64,000 bases of DNA. Source: Zhenhengia yiwuensis (GTDB lineage: Bacteria > Bacillota > Clostridia > Lachnospirales > Cellulosilyticaceae). The notes under the pieces were generated by a model. The model did not search any database, was not told the DNA's origin, and saw only the letters and a program-made list of their open reading frames with translations. Positions 17,568 through 26,600 of this stretch are shown in pieces. The translations under genes and the position numbers were made by a program. The first letter of the stretch is position 1. The number at the start of each line of letters is the position of its first letter. The stretch is from positions 1-64,000 of the forward strand of contig NZ_JACRSY010000002.1 of assembly GCF_014384995.1 (NCBI RefSeq). The letters are read 5' to 3'.

Positions 17568-19315
17568 TGAGCCAAAATAAAAAAGGTCAAAAAGAAATTT
17601 TAAGTAAAGTGATGCGCTATATTAAAAGATATACAGGGCTTATACTCCTTTCTATAGTCTTAGCCTCTTTAATTGTCATCTTAACTTTATATGTACCTAT
17701 CTTAATAGGAGAAGCGATTGATGGCATTGTATATGGGCAGGTAAACTTTACATTTATTTTACGTTATTTAGTCATCATCAGTGTTATGGTAGGTATTACT
17801 GCATTGGCTCAATGGATGATGAATAAGATTAATAACAAAGTTACTTATAACGTTGTACGTGATATGAGAGAAGCAGCTTTTAAGAAGATAGAGATTTTAC
17901 CTCTTAAATATTTAGATAGACGTTCACAAGGAGAAATTGTAAGCCGTGTGATTACAGATGTGGATCAGTTTGCAGATGGTTTGCTCATGGGATTTACTCA
18001 GTTCTTTACAGGGATTATGACGATCATAGGAACACTCTTTTTTATGCTGACTATTCATGTAGGTATTACTTTTGTAGTCGTATTAGTCACACCGCTTTCT
18101 TTGTTTGTCGCAAGCTTTATTGCTAAGAAAACTTACACCATGTTTAAATTACAATCAGAAGCAAGGGGTGAGCAGACAGCTTTTATTGATGAAATGATAG
18201 GGAGTCAAAAAGTAGTGAAAGCTTATGGACATGAAGAAGAAGCTCTTGAGCAGTTTGATGAAATCAATACAAGGCTTGCGTACTATTCACTACGTGCTAC
18301 ATTCTTCTCTTCCCTTACGAATCCATGTACACGCTTTGTAAATAGTATTGTCTATGCAGGTGTAGCCATTACAGGTGCACTAGCTGTATTAACGGGCAGA
18401 ATAACGGTAGGGGCTTTGTCATGCTTTCTAAGTTATGCCAATCAGTACACGAAACCCTTTAATGAAATATCAGGCGTCGTGACAGAATTGCAAAATGCTA
18501 TTGCCTGTGCAGGAAGAGTTTTTGAACTGATTGAAGAAGAGCCGCAGGTGCCAGAGCCTGTAGATGCTGTGCATTTACAAGATGTAGAAGGACAGGTTGT
18601 TTGCAGACAAGTTGCTTTTTCTTATGTACCCGATAAAAAGCTTATTGAAAACTTTAATATTGCGATTAAACCAGGGCAAAGAGTAGCTATTGTAGGACCT
18701 ACAGGATGTGGTAAAACCACTCTGATTAATTTACTTATGCGGTTTTATGACGTAAATGAAGGCAGTATTTGTGTAGAAAACATAGATATAAGAGAGGTAA
18801 CACGTAAAAGTTTACGCTCTAACTATGGTATGGTTCTTCAAGAAACATGGCTTAAAAAAGGAACGATTAGAGAAAATATTGTAATGGGCAAGCCAGATGC
18901 TACAGAGGATGAGATCATTGCAGCAGCTAAAGCATCTCATGCACATTCGTTTATTAAGCGTTTACCAAAAGGATATGATACTGTTATTGGTGAAGATGGA
19001 GGTATGCTTTCACAAGGGCAGAAGCAACTTTTATGTATTACAAGAGTGATGCTCTGTAAGCCGCCTATGCTGATTCTTGATGAAGCCACCTCTTCTATTG
19101 ATACACGAACAGAAATGCAAATTCAAAGTGCCTTTAATAAACTCATGGAGGGGAGAACGACCTTTATTGTAGCCCATCGTCTTTCGACCATTCAAAATGC
19201 AGATATAATTTTAGTTATGAAAGAGGGCAAGGTCATAGAGCAGGGGAATCATGAAGAGCTTTTAGCTCGAAAAGGATTTTATGCAGAACTTTATAATAGT
19301 CAGTTTGCAGTATAG
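17567..19315 (+). CDS. ABC exporter half-transporter, catalytic partner, 582 aa
   Basis: The same layout as its neighbour: six helices (about residues 20-310) and a nucleotide-binding domain (about 345-580). Walker A is GPTGCGKTT, Walker B LILDEATSSID with the catalytic Glu present, and the H-loop is IVAHRLSTI. Its signature is the unusual LSQGQ instead of LSGGQ, as expected for the subunit whose signature completes the partner's degenerate site. Translation is coupled through TAATG with the upstream gene. The two should form one heterodimer with a single fully active ATP site. Confidence 0.9.
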   Translation: MSQNKKGQKEILSKVMRYIKRYTGLILLSIVLASLIVILTLYVPILIGEAIDGIVYGQVNFTFILRYLVIISVMVGITALAQWMMNKINNKVTYNVVRDMREAAFKKIEILPLKYLDRRSQGEIVSRVITDVDQFADGLLMGFTQFFTGIMTIIGTLFFMLTIHVGITFVVVLVTPLSLFVASFIAKKTYTMFKLQSEARGEQTAFIDEMIGSQKVVKAYGHEEEALEQFDEINTRLAYYSLRATFFSSLTNPCTRFVNSIVYAGVAITGALAVLTGRITVGALSCFLSYANQYTKPFNEISGVVTELQNAIACAGRVFELIEEEPQVPEPVDAVHLQDVEGQVVCRQVAFSYVPDKKLIENFNIAIKPGQRVAIVGPTGCGKTTLINLLMRFYDVNEGSICVENIDIREVTRKSLRSNYGMVLQETWLKKGTIRENIVMGKPDATEDEIIAAAKASHAHSFIKRLPKGYDTVIGEDGGMLSQGQKQLLCITRVMLCKPPMLILDEATSSIDTRTEMQIQSAFNKLMEGRTTFIVAHRLSTIQNADIILVMKEGKVIEQGNHEELLARKGFYAELYNSQFAV

Positions 19316-19424
19316 GGTGTTTCTGGAGAGATAACAGTTTTGTGTTTATTCTATTACAAATAGATTACCCTACTTCAAAGGAGAGAAAAAAATTCATATA
19401 ATGGAATCAGAAAAATATGGAACG

Positions 19425-19448
19425 ATAAGACGATTTTAAACGTCTTAT
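19425..19448 (+). other. 5' leader hairpin upstream of the repeat-domain secreted protein
   Basis: ATAAGACG (19425-19432) and CGTCTTAT (19441-19448) are perfect inverted copies around TTTTAAA-type sequence, 30 nt before the start codon. No T-tract follows, so it may be an mRNA-stabilising or regulatory hairpin. Confidence 0.35.
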
Positions 19449-19477
19449 TAGTAAACCAATTTAGAGGAGGAAGACAT

Positions 19478-20605
19478 ATGAATAAGAAATTGAAAAGAAA
19501 TGTATTAAGTGCATTGCTTATTGCAACTGTTGTATCTGCTCCACTTATGGCTAGTCCTATTATGCAAAAGATTACGGCTTATATTTATCCTAATATTGAA
19601 TATCGTTTAGATGGTGTAGAAATATTGGAGGATACACAAACTATTTATTATAATGGTAAAAACTATGTATCTGTTAATGACATTGTCAGGGCTTTAGGCA
19701 AGGATGTCACTTTTGAAAATGGCAAAGTAACCATTACAACACCACAGTATAAGGAAAGTGTTGTAATTAATGAAGCGATTATTAAAGAAGTAGATGTTAA
19801 ACAGAATCAAGTAACTATTTTACCAGTAGATAAAGCTGATAAATTAGAAAACTATAAGATTTTAAATGTAGGGCCAGAAACAAAATTAAGCTATGAAAAA
19901 AATAAACCAGTTGTAAAAATAAGTGATTTAGAAGAAGGTATGAAAGTTAAAGTCATTCAAGCATCATTTGAGACAGCATCTATACCTGCACAGACAACAG
20001 CTTATGAAATTACTATTTTACAAGATGGAGTAGAACAAGAACCAGTAGCTCAAAATATAACGATTAAAAAAGCAACGATTAAAGATGTAGAAGAAGATGA
20101 TAAGACGATCACTATTCTACCAGCAGGGAAAGAGAATAAACCTGAAAATTACATTGTTTTAAATATTGGCCAAGATACTAAATTAGCTCATGAAACAATT
20201 AAAAAAGTAGTGACTTTAGAAAGTTTAGAAGAAGGTATGACTGTAAAAGTAGTACATTCACCAGCTGTCACTAAATCTTTACCACCACAAACATCAGCTA
20301 TAGAAGTTATTGTTTTAAAAGAAAATGGTGATTTAACAACTGATGATAAAGACGATGACTTTGATCACGATGCAGTGTTCGAAACAGAAATCGAAGATGC
20401 AAAGATTATAGAAATGAATCATGGTAAAAAATATATGGTCGTTAAAAATGATAAAGGAACTTACACTGTAAAGTTTACTCATAAAACGAAAGTAGAATTT
20501 GATGATGCCGATCATAAGAAACCAAATGTAAATAGCTTAAAAGTAGGCCAAAGAGTAGATATTGAATTAGAAAATGGTGTTGCAGTAGAAATTGAAGTAC
20601 AATAA
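19478..20605 (+). CDS. Secreted protein with copper-amine-oxidase-like N domain and internal repeats, 375 aa
   Basis: A signal peptide or N-terminal anchor spans residues 1-26. A short copper-amine-oxidase-N-like domain follows (about 40-88: DTQTIYYNGKNYVSVNDIVR). Two clear repeats of about 90 residues come next (about 90-185 and 192-285), each with IIKEV/TIKDV, VTILP/ITILP, a KLENYKILN-like strand and an EGMKVKV-like end. A weaker third copy (about 305-375) ends in VGQRVDIELENG. Such proteins are thought to sit on the cell surface; no enzyme activity is evident. AGAGGAGG precedes the ATG. Confidence 0.75.
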   Translation: MNKKLKRNVLSALLIATVVSAPLMASPIMQKITAYIYPNIEYRLDGVEILEDTQTIYYNGKNYVSVNDIVRALGKDVTFENGKVTITTPQYKESVVINEAIIKEVDVKQNQVTILPVDKADKLENYKILNVGPETKLSYEKNKPVVKISDLEEGMKVKVIQASFETASIPAQTTAYEITILQDGVEQEPVAQNITIKKATIKDVEEDDKTITILPAGKENKPENYIVLNIGQDTKLAHETIKKVVTLESLEEGMTVKVVHSPAVTKSLPPQTSAIEVIVLKENGDLTTDDKDDDFDHDAVFETEIEDAKIIEMNHGKKYMVVKNDKGTYTVKFTHKTKVEFDDADHKKPNVNSLKVGQRVDIELENGVAVEIEVQ

Positions 20606-20606
20606 G

Positions 20607-20655
20607 AAAAAGGTCATTCCCTCGCGTTATAGTGAGAGAATGACCCTTTTAATTT
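20607..20655. terminator. Bidirectional terminator between convergent genes
   Basis: GGTCATTCCCTCGC (20612-20625) pairs with GTGAGAGAATGACC (20632-20645) through two wobbles, with A- and T-rich flanks. Confidence 0.85.
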
Positions 20656-20658
20656 TTG

Positions 20659-21312
20659 TTAATTCAAATGATTAACATCCTTTAAAATCTTCTCCAGTTT
20701 TTCAGTAGAGGTAATGCGTTCATTACATTTAGCACTATCTAGGCACATGTGAAAACCTATAGATCGGTATTCATCGTGAGCTGTTTTGCAAATAGGGGAG
20801 ACAAAAGCTACTTCATCCTCTTTACCTACATGATTGCAAAAGGTACAAATATGAGTATTGTTAGAGTCTTGATTGGGGATTCTACAAGCCATGCCTATAA
20901 GTTTGTCTTCTAGAGGATAGGTGATAAAAAGCTTACGAATGGATTCGTCCAACCAACCTAAATAGACAAGTTTTGGATTTTCTTCATTTATGAGAGGAAG
21001 TTTGAGCTTCTTTTCTTTTCTAAAAACTTTTTTGATTTGACTAGATGTAGGAACTACTATGCCATAGACATATTCTTCTAAGTCTGCTAAGTATTGATCA
21101 ATAGAGAGTGAACCAGTAATTTTTAATATATCAAGTAAGGCTGTTTGTTCTTCTGATAAATTGTCAAAAAGGTTCAGTATAGTATCTTGTAAGGAAGCTT
21201 TATGTGTAGCAATAATTTGATTATCGGTGCAGTTCCTAAAAGTATTATTTAAATCCCGTAGACACTTTTTGATATGATTATATTTATGTTTAGGAATAAA
21301 CGTTTTGTTCAT
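20659..21312 (-). CDS. FusB/FusC-like EF-G-binding protein, 217 aa
   Basis: The sequence follows the FusB/FusC/FBP family from end to end. A helical N-terminal domain (about 1-85: PKHKYNHIKKCLRDLNNTF) precedes the pattern SSQIKKVFRKEKKLKLP. A C-terminal treble-clef zinc finger follows, with CTFCNHVGKEDE and a second Cys pair CLDSAKC. Family members bind elongation factor G; FusB and FusC give fusidic acid resistance by freeing EF-G stalled on the ribosome. Whether this chromosomal homologue protects against fusidic acid is unknown. The ATG at 21312 is preferred over one 33 nt upstream because AGAGGTC lies just before it. Confidence 0.78.
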   Translation of the reverse strand: MNKTFIPKHKYNHIKKCLRDLNNTFRNCTDNQIIATHKASLQDTILNLFDNLSEEQTALLDILKITGSLSIDQYLADLEEYVYGIVVPTSSQIKKVFRKEKKLKLPLINEENPKLVYLGWLDESIRKLFITYPLEDKLIGMACRIPNQDSNNTHICTFCNHVGKEDEVAFVSPICKTAHDEYRSIGFHMCLDSAKCNERITSTEKLEKILKDVNHLN

Positions 21313-21375
21313 AGCAGGACCTCTTTTCTTTAAAGCATATTTCAAGTATTCGACAATCCTATAAAGTTTATGAAT

Positions 21376-21429
21376 AAAAAAGATGATTAGTGCTCCTTCA
21401 AGTTGAAAGTAACACTAATCATCTTTTTT
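21376..21429. terminator. Strong bidirectional terminator
   Basis: A 17-bp stem (21376-21392 with 21413-21429), core GATGATTAGTG/CACTAATCATC, has A- and T-tracts on both sides. It ends the minus-strand gene at 21517-21795. Confidence 0.9.
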
Positions 21430-21516
21430 GCTATAGGATACTTTCATTAATCGATATAATAAAAGCATAGCACAATTTCAAATTATAATTCAATCTCATA
21501 AACGGTGCTGTTGGAA

Positions 21517-21795
21517 TTATGAGATGAGACGTTTTTGCTCACCTATAATTCTTCTAATACTTTTTTCAGAGAGATAATAAGTCTGAGTAAGCTCGTAAAC
21601 AGTAGTGCCATTTATATATTTTTCATAAATTTCATTATTTCTTATTTTAAGGTATCTTTTAATACCACTTTTTTCACCCCAGGCTTTATGGTTAGCCTCT
21701 TTCCTAGGGATATAAAGATATTTTCCATCTGCATATTCTTGTAGTTTTTTTAGTAGTTCTTCGGGTAACACATCTTGTGCATTGATATATTTCAT
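21517..21795 (-). CDS. CD3324-like/Mor-type helix-turn-helix protein, 92 aa
   Basis: The protein matches the short Firmicute family that begins MKYINAQDVLPEELLKKLQ and continues with YIPRKEA and WG, then a C-terminal helix-turn-helix (about 58-88: NGTTVYELTQTYYLSEKSIR). Relatives are annotated as CD3324 family or Mor transcription activator-like proteins of unknown role. AAGGAGC lies 5 nt before the ATG. A promoter and a well-marked 31-codon reading frame precede it on the same strand, so both may be in one transcript. Confidence 0.75.
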   Translation of the reverse strand: MKYINAQDVLPEELLKKLQEYADGKYLYIPRKEANHKAWGEKSGIKRYLKIRNNEIYEKYINGTTVYELTQTYYLSEKSIRRIIGEQKRLIS

Positions 21796-21889
21796 TTTTT
21801 GCTCCTTTACTTTAAGTCTTAGGGTTAAAGCAAAGCATACAAAAAGGCTATGTGTTACAGAACCAAAATCTCTATATGTTCCAGCTAAT

Positions 21890-21985
21890 TTAGCGATTTA
21901 GGCTCCAGACAAAGCATAGCTGACTTTGTTGTAGTCTTTGCAAGGAGCAAGTCGCTTTAGAGCTGAATGTACAATAGACTTTCAT
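21890..21985 (-). CDS. Possible small leader peptide, 31 aa
   Basis: ATG at 21985 is preceded by GGAGGTG (21991-21997) at 5 nt spacing, and an extended -10 box (TGCTATAAT, 22012-22020) lies just upstream. The peptide is MKVYCTFSSKATCSLQRLQQ and 11 more residues, with three cysteines and no known motif. The DNA around it (ACAAAGCATAGCTGACTTTG and neighbours) can form several hairpins, so this could be a leader that regulates the gene at 21795. No homologue is known to me. Confidence 0.4.
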   Translation of the reverse strand: MKVYCTFSSKATCSLQRLQQSQLCFVWSLNR

Positions 21986-22011
21986 CAAAACACCTCCAAT
22001 ACGATAGGTGT

Positions 22012-22020
22012 ATTATAGCA
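22012..22020 (-). promoter_or_regulatory. Extended -10 promoter
   Basis: On the minus strand the sequence reads TGCTATAAT, a TGn-extended -10 box. It would start a transcript about 20 nt before the small frame at 21985. Confidence 0.5.
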
Positions 22021-22024
22021 CAAG

Positions 22025-22058
22025 AAATGCCTGCAAATAAGACTTTGCAGGCATTTTT
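22025..22058. terminator. Terminator of the DUF4091 gene
   Basis: AAATGCCTGCAAA (22025-22037) and TTTGCAGGCATTT (22044-22056) form a perfect 13-bp stem just beyond the minus-strand gene that stops at 22062. Confidence 0.8.
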
Positions 22059-22061
22059 AGT

Positions 22062-23717
22062 TTAGACTAATTCAGCAATTTTAGCATTAACCTTTTCACG
22101 AAGCTTTAAGAGGTAAGTTTCAGTGCGAGGGTATACGCTAAAGGTAATAGGTTCATCTGTATTTTCTTCAATAAGTGCAAGAACTTCTTCTCTTGAAGTA
22201 AGGCTTTCAAGAAGTTCAAAGGCACGTATGTCATGGAAGGCTTCAGCAAGCACTTTAAGACGGATAGACTCAAGAGCACCTTCCTCACCTGGATAAACTA
22301 AAAATGCATCGCCAGAAGGGAAAGTCATATCTGCATCTGTTACAAGGAATGGATTAATAGCTCTTTTTGAAAGATGGCTGTTGTAGAAGTTATACCCCCA
22401 GTGAAGGAAGCCGGGAATATGGTATTTATAAAGTTGTACACCTAAAATACGGTTACGGAAGCTAGGGAGTGCCATAAAGCGGTTGCTAACCTGAACACTT
22501 TGAGCACAGCAGTAGTAAGCCCATAAATTAGGTACTTTAGCTTCGATAAAAGGTGTAATATGGTCGTTAGCACATACTGGATAGTCAATAATACCTTTTT
22601 CATAGAATTCTAGATTTGAAAGTGCATCCATAAGTGGATAGCCTTCTAAATGTCCTTGTACAAGATCATGTGCTTCTTTATAATTATCAATTTGGTCAAG
22701 GCTTGGCTCATCAGAAATATGGAAGTAGCATTTACCTTGAAGGCCTTGACTATCTAAAAAGTTTTTAAGTGCTGGAAGAAAAGCATCTAAGAAAGCTTTA
22801 TAGCTTTCATCTTTGGCAGCTACATGCCAGCCAAAGCGTTTTTGAAGTTCACCATTTACGCGTACCATAATCTTTGGTGTAGCATTTGCACCCCATTGTG
22901 TAAAGAGGTGAGAAATCTCAAAGTATTCCATGCCAGCTTCAGTAGCAAGCTTAATCCATTTTGCAAGTTTATCAAAGTTAAAGTGATAATGCCCTAAATC
23001 ATCTAGTTCTATATCTACAAGCTGTACAGTAAGACGTTCACCGCCTACTTCTGTATCAAGTGGTGGTGTGAAAAGCGGTGTTAGGATCATATTAACGCTG
23101 TGTTTAGCAGCAGTTTGCATAAAGTTTGCTACTAAATCCCAGTAGCGTTCTGAGAATACTGGAACGTTATAAAACTGTGCAATACCATCTGTATGGAACC
23201 ATTCAGTGTGAATCGTCTTTTGTTTTGGAAGATATGTATTTAAAACGCTTAAAGTAAAGGTATGTTCAGCTGCTATATTACCATTTCCATCTTTAAGAGA
23301 GATGGTAACAGGGTAGTCACCAGCAGTTAAGTCAGCTGGTGGTGTAAGGCAGAACCAAAGGCTACGCCACTGAGTTGGCATTACTTTAACAGCAGGTACT
23401 TTAAGTGGCATAAGTAAATCTGGAAGAAGTCCAGGTGTACGCATTAAGTAGTCTGCATCAGCTCCAGCATAGCAAGGGAAGTTAGAAGGTACAAGTTCTA
23501 CAGAAGAAATGCTGATGTAGTCTTTAAGTTTAGAGTCGATTTCAATATGTATGTACTGGTGAAGCCAGTTTGGATTTTCACTGCTGTAGGCAACCTGAAA
23601 GTTAAAGCTTTCATTTAAACAGCACATAGGGTTTTCATAGAAAGCACTTGTAGGTTTTTCGTTTGGTAATACTTTTGCAAGTGAAGAAAGTAATACAGTT
23701 TGAAGCGTTGATGACAT
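22062..23717 (-). CDS. DUF4091-domain glycoside hydrolase-like protein, 551 aa
   Basis: The N-terminal third is a beta-rich region with segments such as CFTPPADLTAGDYPVTISLKD-type sandwich strands. The central part looks like a TIM-barrel (SVNMILTPLFTPP, HISDEPSLDQI with acidic residues suited to catalysis). The C-terminal part matches DUF4091 (FLHWGYNFYNSHLS, GDAFLVYPG, LESIRLKVLAEAFHDIRAFE). Family members are presumed sugar-active enzymes of Clostridia and Bacteroidetes; the substrate is unknown. There is no signal peptide, so it acts inside the cell. AGGAGG precedes the ATG. Confidence 0.85.
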   Translation of the reverse strand: MSSTLQTVLLSSLAKVLPNEKPTSAFYENPMCCLNESFNFQVAYSSENPNWLHQYIHIEIDSKLKDYISISSVELVPSNFPCYAGADADYLMRTPGLLPDLLMPLKVPAVKVMPTQWRSLWFCLTPPADLTAGDYPVTISLKDGNGNIAAEHTFTLSVLNTYLPKQKTIHTEWFHTDGIAQFYNVPVFSERYWDLVANFMQTAAKHSVNMILTPLFTPPLDTEVGGERLTVQLVDIELDDLGHYHFNFDKLAKWIKLATEAGMEYFEISHLFTQWGANATPKIMVRVNGELQKRFGWHVAAKDESYKAFLDAFLPALKNFLDSQGLQGKCYFHISDEPSLDQIDNYKEAHDLVQGHLEGYPLMDALSNLEFYEKGIIDYPVCANDHITPFIEAKVPNLWAYYCCAQSVQVSNRFMALPSFRNRILGVQLYKYHIPGFLHWGYNFYNSHLSKRAINPFLVTDADMTFPSGDAFLVYPGEEGALESIRLKVLAEAFHDIRAFELLESLTSREEVLALIEENTDEPITFSVYPRTETYLLKLREKVNAKIAELV

Positions 23718-23778
23718 TTTAAATCCTCCTAGAATATAATAAAATATAATTTATAATAACATAAAATTGTGTAAAATT

Positions 23779-23821
23779 AAAAGCAGATTACCTAAAATAT
23801 TAATAGGCAATCTGCTTTTTT
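23779..23821. terminator. Intrinsic terminator of the acetyltransferase-like gene
   Basis: AAAAGCAGATTACC pairs with GGCAATCTGCTTTT with one mismatch near the loop. Confidence 0.8.
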
Positions 23822-23822
23822 G

Positions 23823-24395
23823 TTAAGCTGCCGGATGAATCGGCATATATAAAAACTCGGTTTGGGTTTTTCTTAGCCCATTGGCTAAATAGAATCGTAT
23901 TAATCTCGATCTCATCTCCAATATCTTTTTAGGATTTTCTGATTTGACGCATTCTACTTTTCCATTACTTTTTTCAAGAGGATACGGAAATAGATATAAA
24001 TCATTGACCTCCGGATGATGGATTTTAAGCCAGTTAGGAAGCTGCTGAAGTATATCACCTCCTAACCCTAAGCCTCTATATTCTTTTTCTAAGAAGAAGT
24101 CTGTAATATAAAAGACTACATGTGTATCAAGAACATTACTTAGGCTTTTGTAGAAGAGCAAAAGCTCATCTTCAATTTCTTTGTCTTGACATTTAAGCTT
24201 GTCGTCTCTAAAGCCACCGGCCTTAAGAGAGCCCACATCCATAACAACAGCGTTCAGATAACCGACAGTACGCGACTTATAAGTGATGCTGATGTAAAGT
24301 TCTTGTTTTTCAAGACTTTTGGCGTCAATCCTTTCACTTAAGATAATAAACTTGTCGGTACTATCAGTATCACTATCTGAATCATCTGATTCCAT
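23823..24395 (-). CDS. GNAT-like acetyltransferase, 190 aa
   Basis: The central part has the GNAT motif A form FLEKEYRGLGLGGDILQQL (about residues 105-123), whose RGLGLGG loop would hold the pyrophosphate of acetyl-CoA, preceded by the expected beta strand (VVFYITDFFL). The first 15 residues are an acidic DSDSDTDS tract. The C-terminal RLIRFYLANGLRKTQTEFLYM resembles the closing strand region of GNAT enzymes. The substrate is unknown. GGAGGGA precedes the ATG. The gene is alone between its terminator and an AT-rich stretch. Confidence 0.65.
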   Translation of the reverse strand: MESDDSDSDTDSTDKFIILSERIDAKSLEKQELYISITYKSRTVGYLNAVVMDVGSLKAGGFRDDKLKCQDKEIEDELLLFYKSLSNVLDTHVVFYITDFFLEKEYRGLGLGGDILQQLPNWLKIHHPEVNDLYLFPYPLEKSNGKVECVKSENPKKILEMRSRLIRFYLANGLRKTQTEFLYMPIHPAA

Positions 24396-24683
24396 AAATA
24401 TCCCTCCGTTTTTGAATTTAAAGCTACCTTAATAGCATAGCTTTATTATATCATTTTATGTGTAGAAAATATAAAAATATACTAGTAATTAATATTAAAT
24501 TATTATGAATGCATTTTACTTAGAGAATAAGAAAATATATAGAATATATTTCATAATTTGTTAAAATGATTATATAAAATTATTTACAAATATTTTTATT
24601 AAATCCCTTGTATTTCTTTGCAAAAAGGAGTAAAACAAAGATGTAAGAACAAATAAAATCTAAATATTTTAGGAGGCGATGAT

Positions 24684-25139
24684 ATGTTTGGTTTAACACC
24701 TTTCAGAAAGGATCACACTATGTTACCAAGCAATCATGATTTTAATGATTTGGATACGTTCTTTAATGACTTCTTTAATGATGGTTTTATGCCAGTATTT
24801 TATGGCACATCCGGCGGTCAGGTGAAAGTAGATATTAAGGAAACAGATGTAGATTACAAGATTGAAGCAGAACTTCCTGGTATTCCAAAAGAAGACGTAC
24901 AACTTGGTATTGAAAATAACAGATTGACCATTCATGTAGCACACAGTGAAGAGCAGAATGAAGAAAAGGATAATTACATTAGACGTGAGCGTAGAAGTTG
25001 CACCATGTCTCGTAGTTTTAACTTAGAAAATGTAAATACTCAAGCTATTACAGCAAAATTTGAAAATGGTATTTTACACATTACACTTCCTAAACAAGAA
25101 CCAGGAAGAGTGCAAAAGCAAATAATTAATATTGAATGA
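24684..25139 (+). CDS. Hsp20/alpha-crystallin small heat-shock protein, 151 aa
   Basis: The alpha-crystallin domain spans about residues 43-138 (VKVDIKETDVDYKIEAELPG ... GILHITLPK), and the C-terminal tail carries an IxI-type motif (IINIE). The N-terminal arm is short and rich in Phe, Asp and Asn (NDFFNDGF), as in clostridial Hsp18. It is an ATP-independent holdase that binds unfolding proteins. A good AGGAGG site precedes the ATG. No CIRCE element is visible in the AT-rich 290 bp upstream. A terminator follows. Confidence 0.92.
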   Translation: MFGLTPFRKDHTMLPSNHDFNDLDTFFNDFFNDGFMPVFYGTSGGQVKVDIKETDVDYKIEAELPGIPKEDVQLGIENNRLTIHVAHSEEQNEEKDNYIRRERRSCTMSRSFNLENVNTQAITAKFENGILHITLPKQEPGRVQKQIINIE

Positions 25140-25146
25140 TAGATAA

Positions 25147-25181
25147 GTAAGGGGGTTGCTAGATGCAGCTCCCCTTTTTTA
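25147..25181 (+). terminator. Intrinsic terminator of hsp20
   Basis: AAGGGG and CCCCTT plus inner TTGC/GCAG pairs form the stem, followed by TTTTTT. Confidence 0.85.
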
Positions 25182-25368
25182 TAGGATAAGTACTCCTTAC
25201 TTCTTTAAGGAAGAGGATAAGGTAAGCGTACTTCTCAACGCGTAAGGGAACATAGGGGTTGGTAGAATCAAAAATGTGGCGCTAGCCACCTTCTTGTATT
25301 TTAGTTATTTAGAAGAGGATATAGATGTGGTATACTGACTCTAAATTAAATAAGAAGGGGATGAATGT

Positions 25369-26526
25369 GTGCGTGTAAATATGAATAGAAACAAAATATT
25401 TACCTATTTGGCCATTACTTTAACTTCCATAAGTTTTTATTTTGCAATGCAGAATTTTGATATGATAGTAGACTACATAGGAAAGGTTTTAGGGATTTTA
25501 AAGCCTTTTTTAGTAGGGATTGCAATAGCTTATTTATTATGGAGACCTTTAAAGTTTATTGAAAGTCTACTAGAGAAATTTATTTTTAGAGGAAAGGTAT
25601 CTAAGGGAAATAGGCGTATAGTGGGGGTTATTGTACTGTATCTTATTGCAGCAGTAGTTATTGTATCCCTTTTCTCATTTGTGCTGCCTCAAATTATTGA
25701 AAATCTTACTATTTTAACAAATAACTTACCAGGTTATTTTGAAAGTATTAAGCAGTCTCTTGATACACTTCTTCGAAGTAGTGGTATGGATGGAGACATT
25801 TATCAATTTGTATCAGATCTTATTGGTGATTTATCTCAGATGATGATGCAAATAACGGCTAAAGTCCTTCCGATGCTTATTGACTTATCTGTAGGCGTAA
25901 CCTCTACGATACTTAATACATTTTTAGCTATTGTGGTTTCGATTTATTGCTTAGTAGACAAGGAAACTTTCTTTGCTAAAAATAGAAAATGTATGCATGC
26001 CTTACTGCCTCAACGATTGATTGGACAAATCACTAGGATAGTAACCATCTTTGATGATACTTTTGGCAGATATTTTGTAGGGCAATTAACAGATGCTGTG
26101 ATTGTGGGAAGTATTTGCTTTATGATGATGTTGACTTTTAAATTCCCATTCGCCCTTTTAATTAGTGTTATTGTCATGTGTACCAATGTGATTCCTTATG
26201 TAGGACCATTTATTGGGGCTGTACCAGGGACTTTTATTATTTTGATGACAGGTGGGTTTGGGCCGGCTTGTGGTTTTGTCCTTATGATTTTTGTTCTCCA
26301 ACAGATTGATGGCAATATTCTTGTACCAAAGATTATTGGAGATTCTATTGGTATATCAGGATTTTGGGTACTCTTTGCTGTTATGGTAGGAGGCGGACTA
26401 TTTGGTTTTATAGGTGTCCTCTTAGGGGTACCAAGTTTATCTGTTATCTTTAAACTAATCAAAGCTTACTCAGAGAAAAAATTAAGGCAAAAAGAGCTTC
26501 CGGTAGATACCAAGGCATATGAATAA
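25369..26526 (+). CDS. AI-2E/PerM-family permease, 385 aa
   Basis: Two N-terminal helices (about 12-58) and one near 80-105 are followed by a soluble region and then a four-to-five-helix C-terminal half with PFIGAVPGTFIILM and a GGGLFGFIGVLLGVP motif typical of the family. In other bacteria members are linked to autoinducer-2 export or to Na+/H+ antiport; the role here is unknown. The GTG start at 25369 is chosen because AAGAAGGGG lies 8 nt before it and the nearby ATG at 25361 is out of frame and soon stops. Confidence 0.85.
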   Translation: MRVNMNRNKIFTYLAITLTSISFYFAMQNFDMIVDYIGKVLGILKPFLVGIAIAYLLWRPLKFIESLLEKFIFRGKVSKGNRRIVGVIVLYLIAAVVIVSLFSFVLPQIIENLTILTNNLPGYFESIKQSLDTLLRSSGMDGDIYQFVSDLIGDLSQMMMQITAKVLPMLIDLSVGVTSTILNTFLAIVVSIYCLVDKETFFAKNRKCMHALLPQRLIGQITRIVTIFDDTFGRYFVGQLTDAVIVGSICFMMMLTFKFPFALLISVIVMCTNVIPYVGPFIGAVPGTFIILMTGGFGPACGFVLMIFVLQQIDGNILVPKIIGDSIGISGFWVLFAVMVGGGLFGFIGVLLGVPSLSVIFKLIKAYSEKKLRQKELPVDTKAYE

Positions 26527-26600
26527 AAAAGTGTTGAAATAAGTTGAAAAATTTTATAATCTAACACTATATTCTATTATTAATTCTAGGAGGAAGACAT

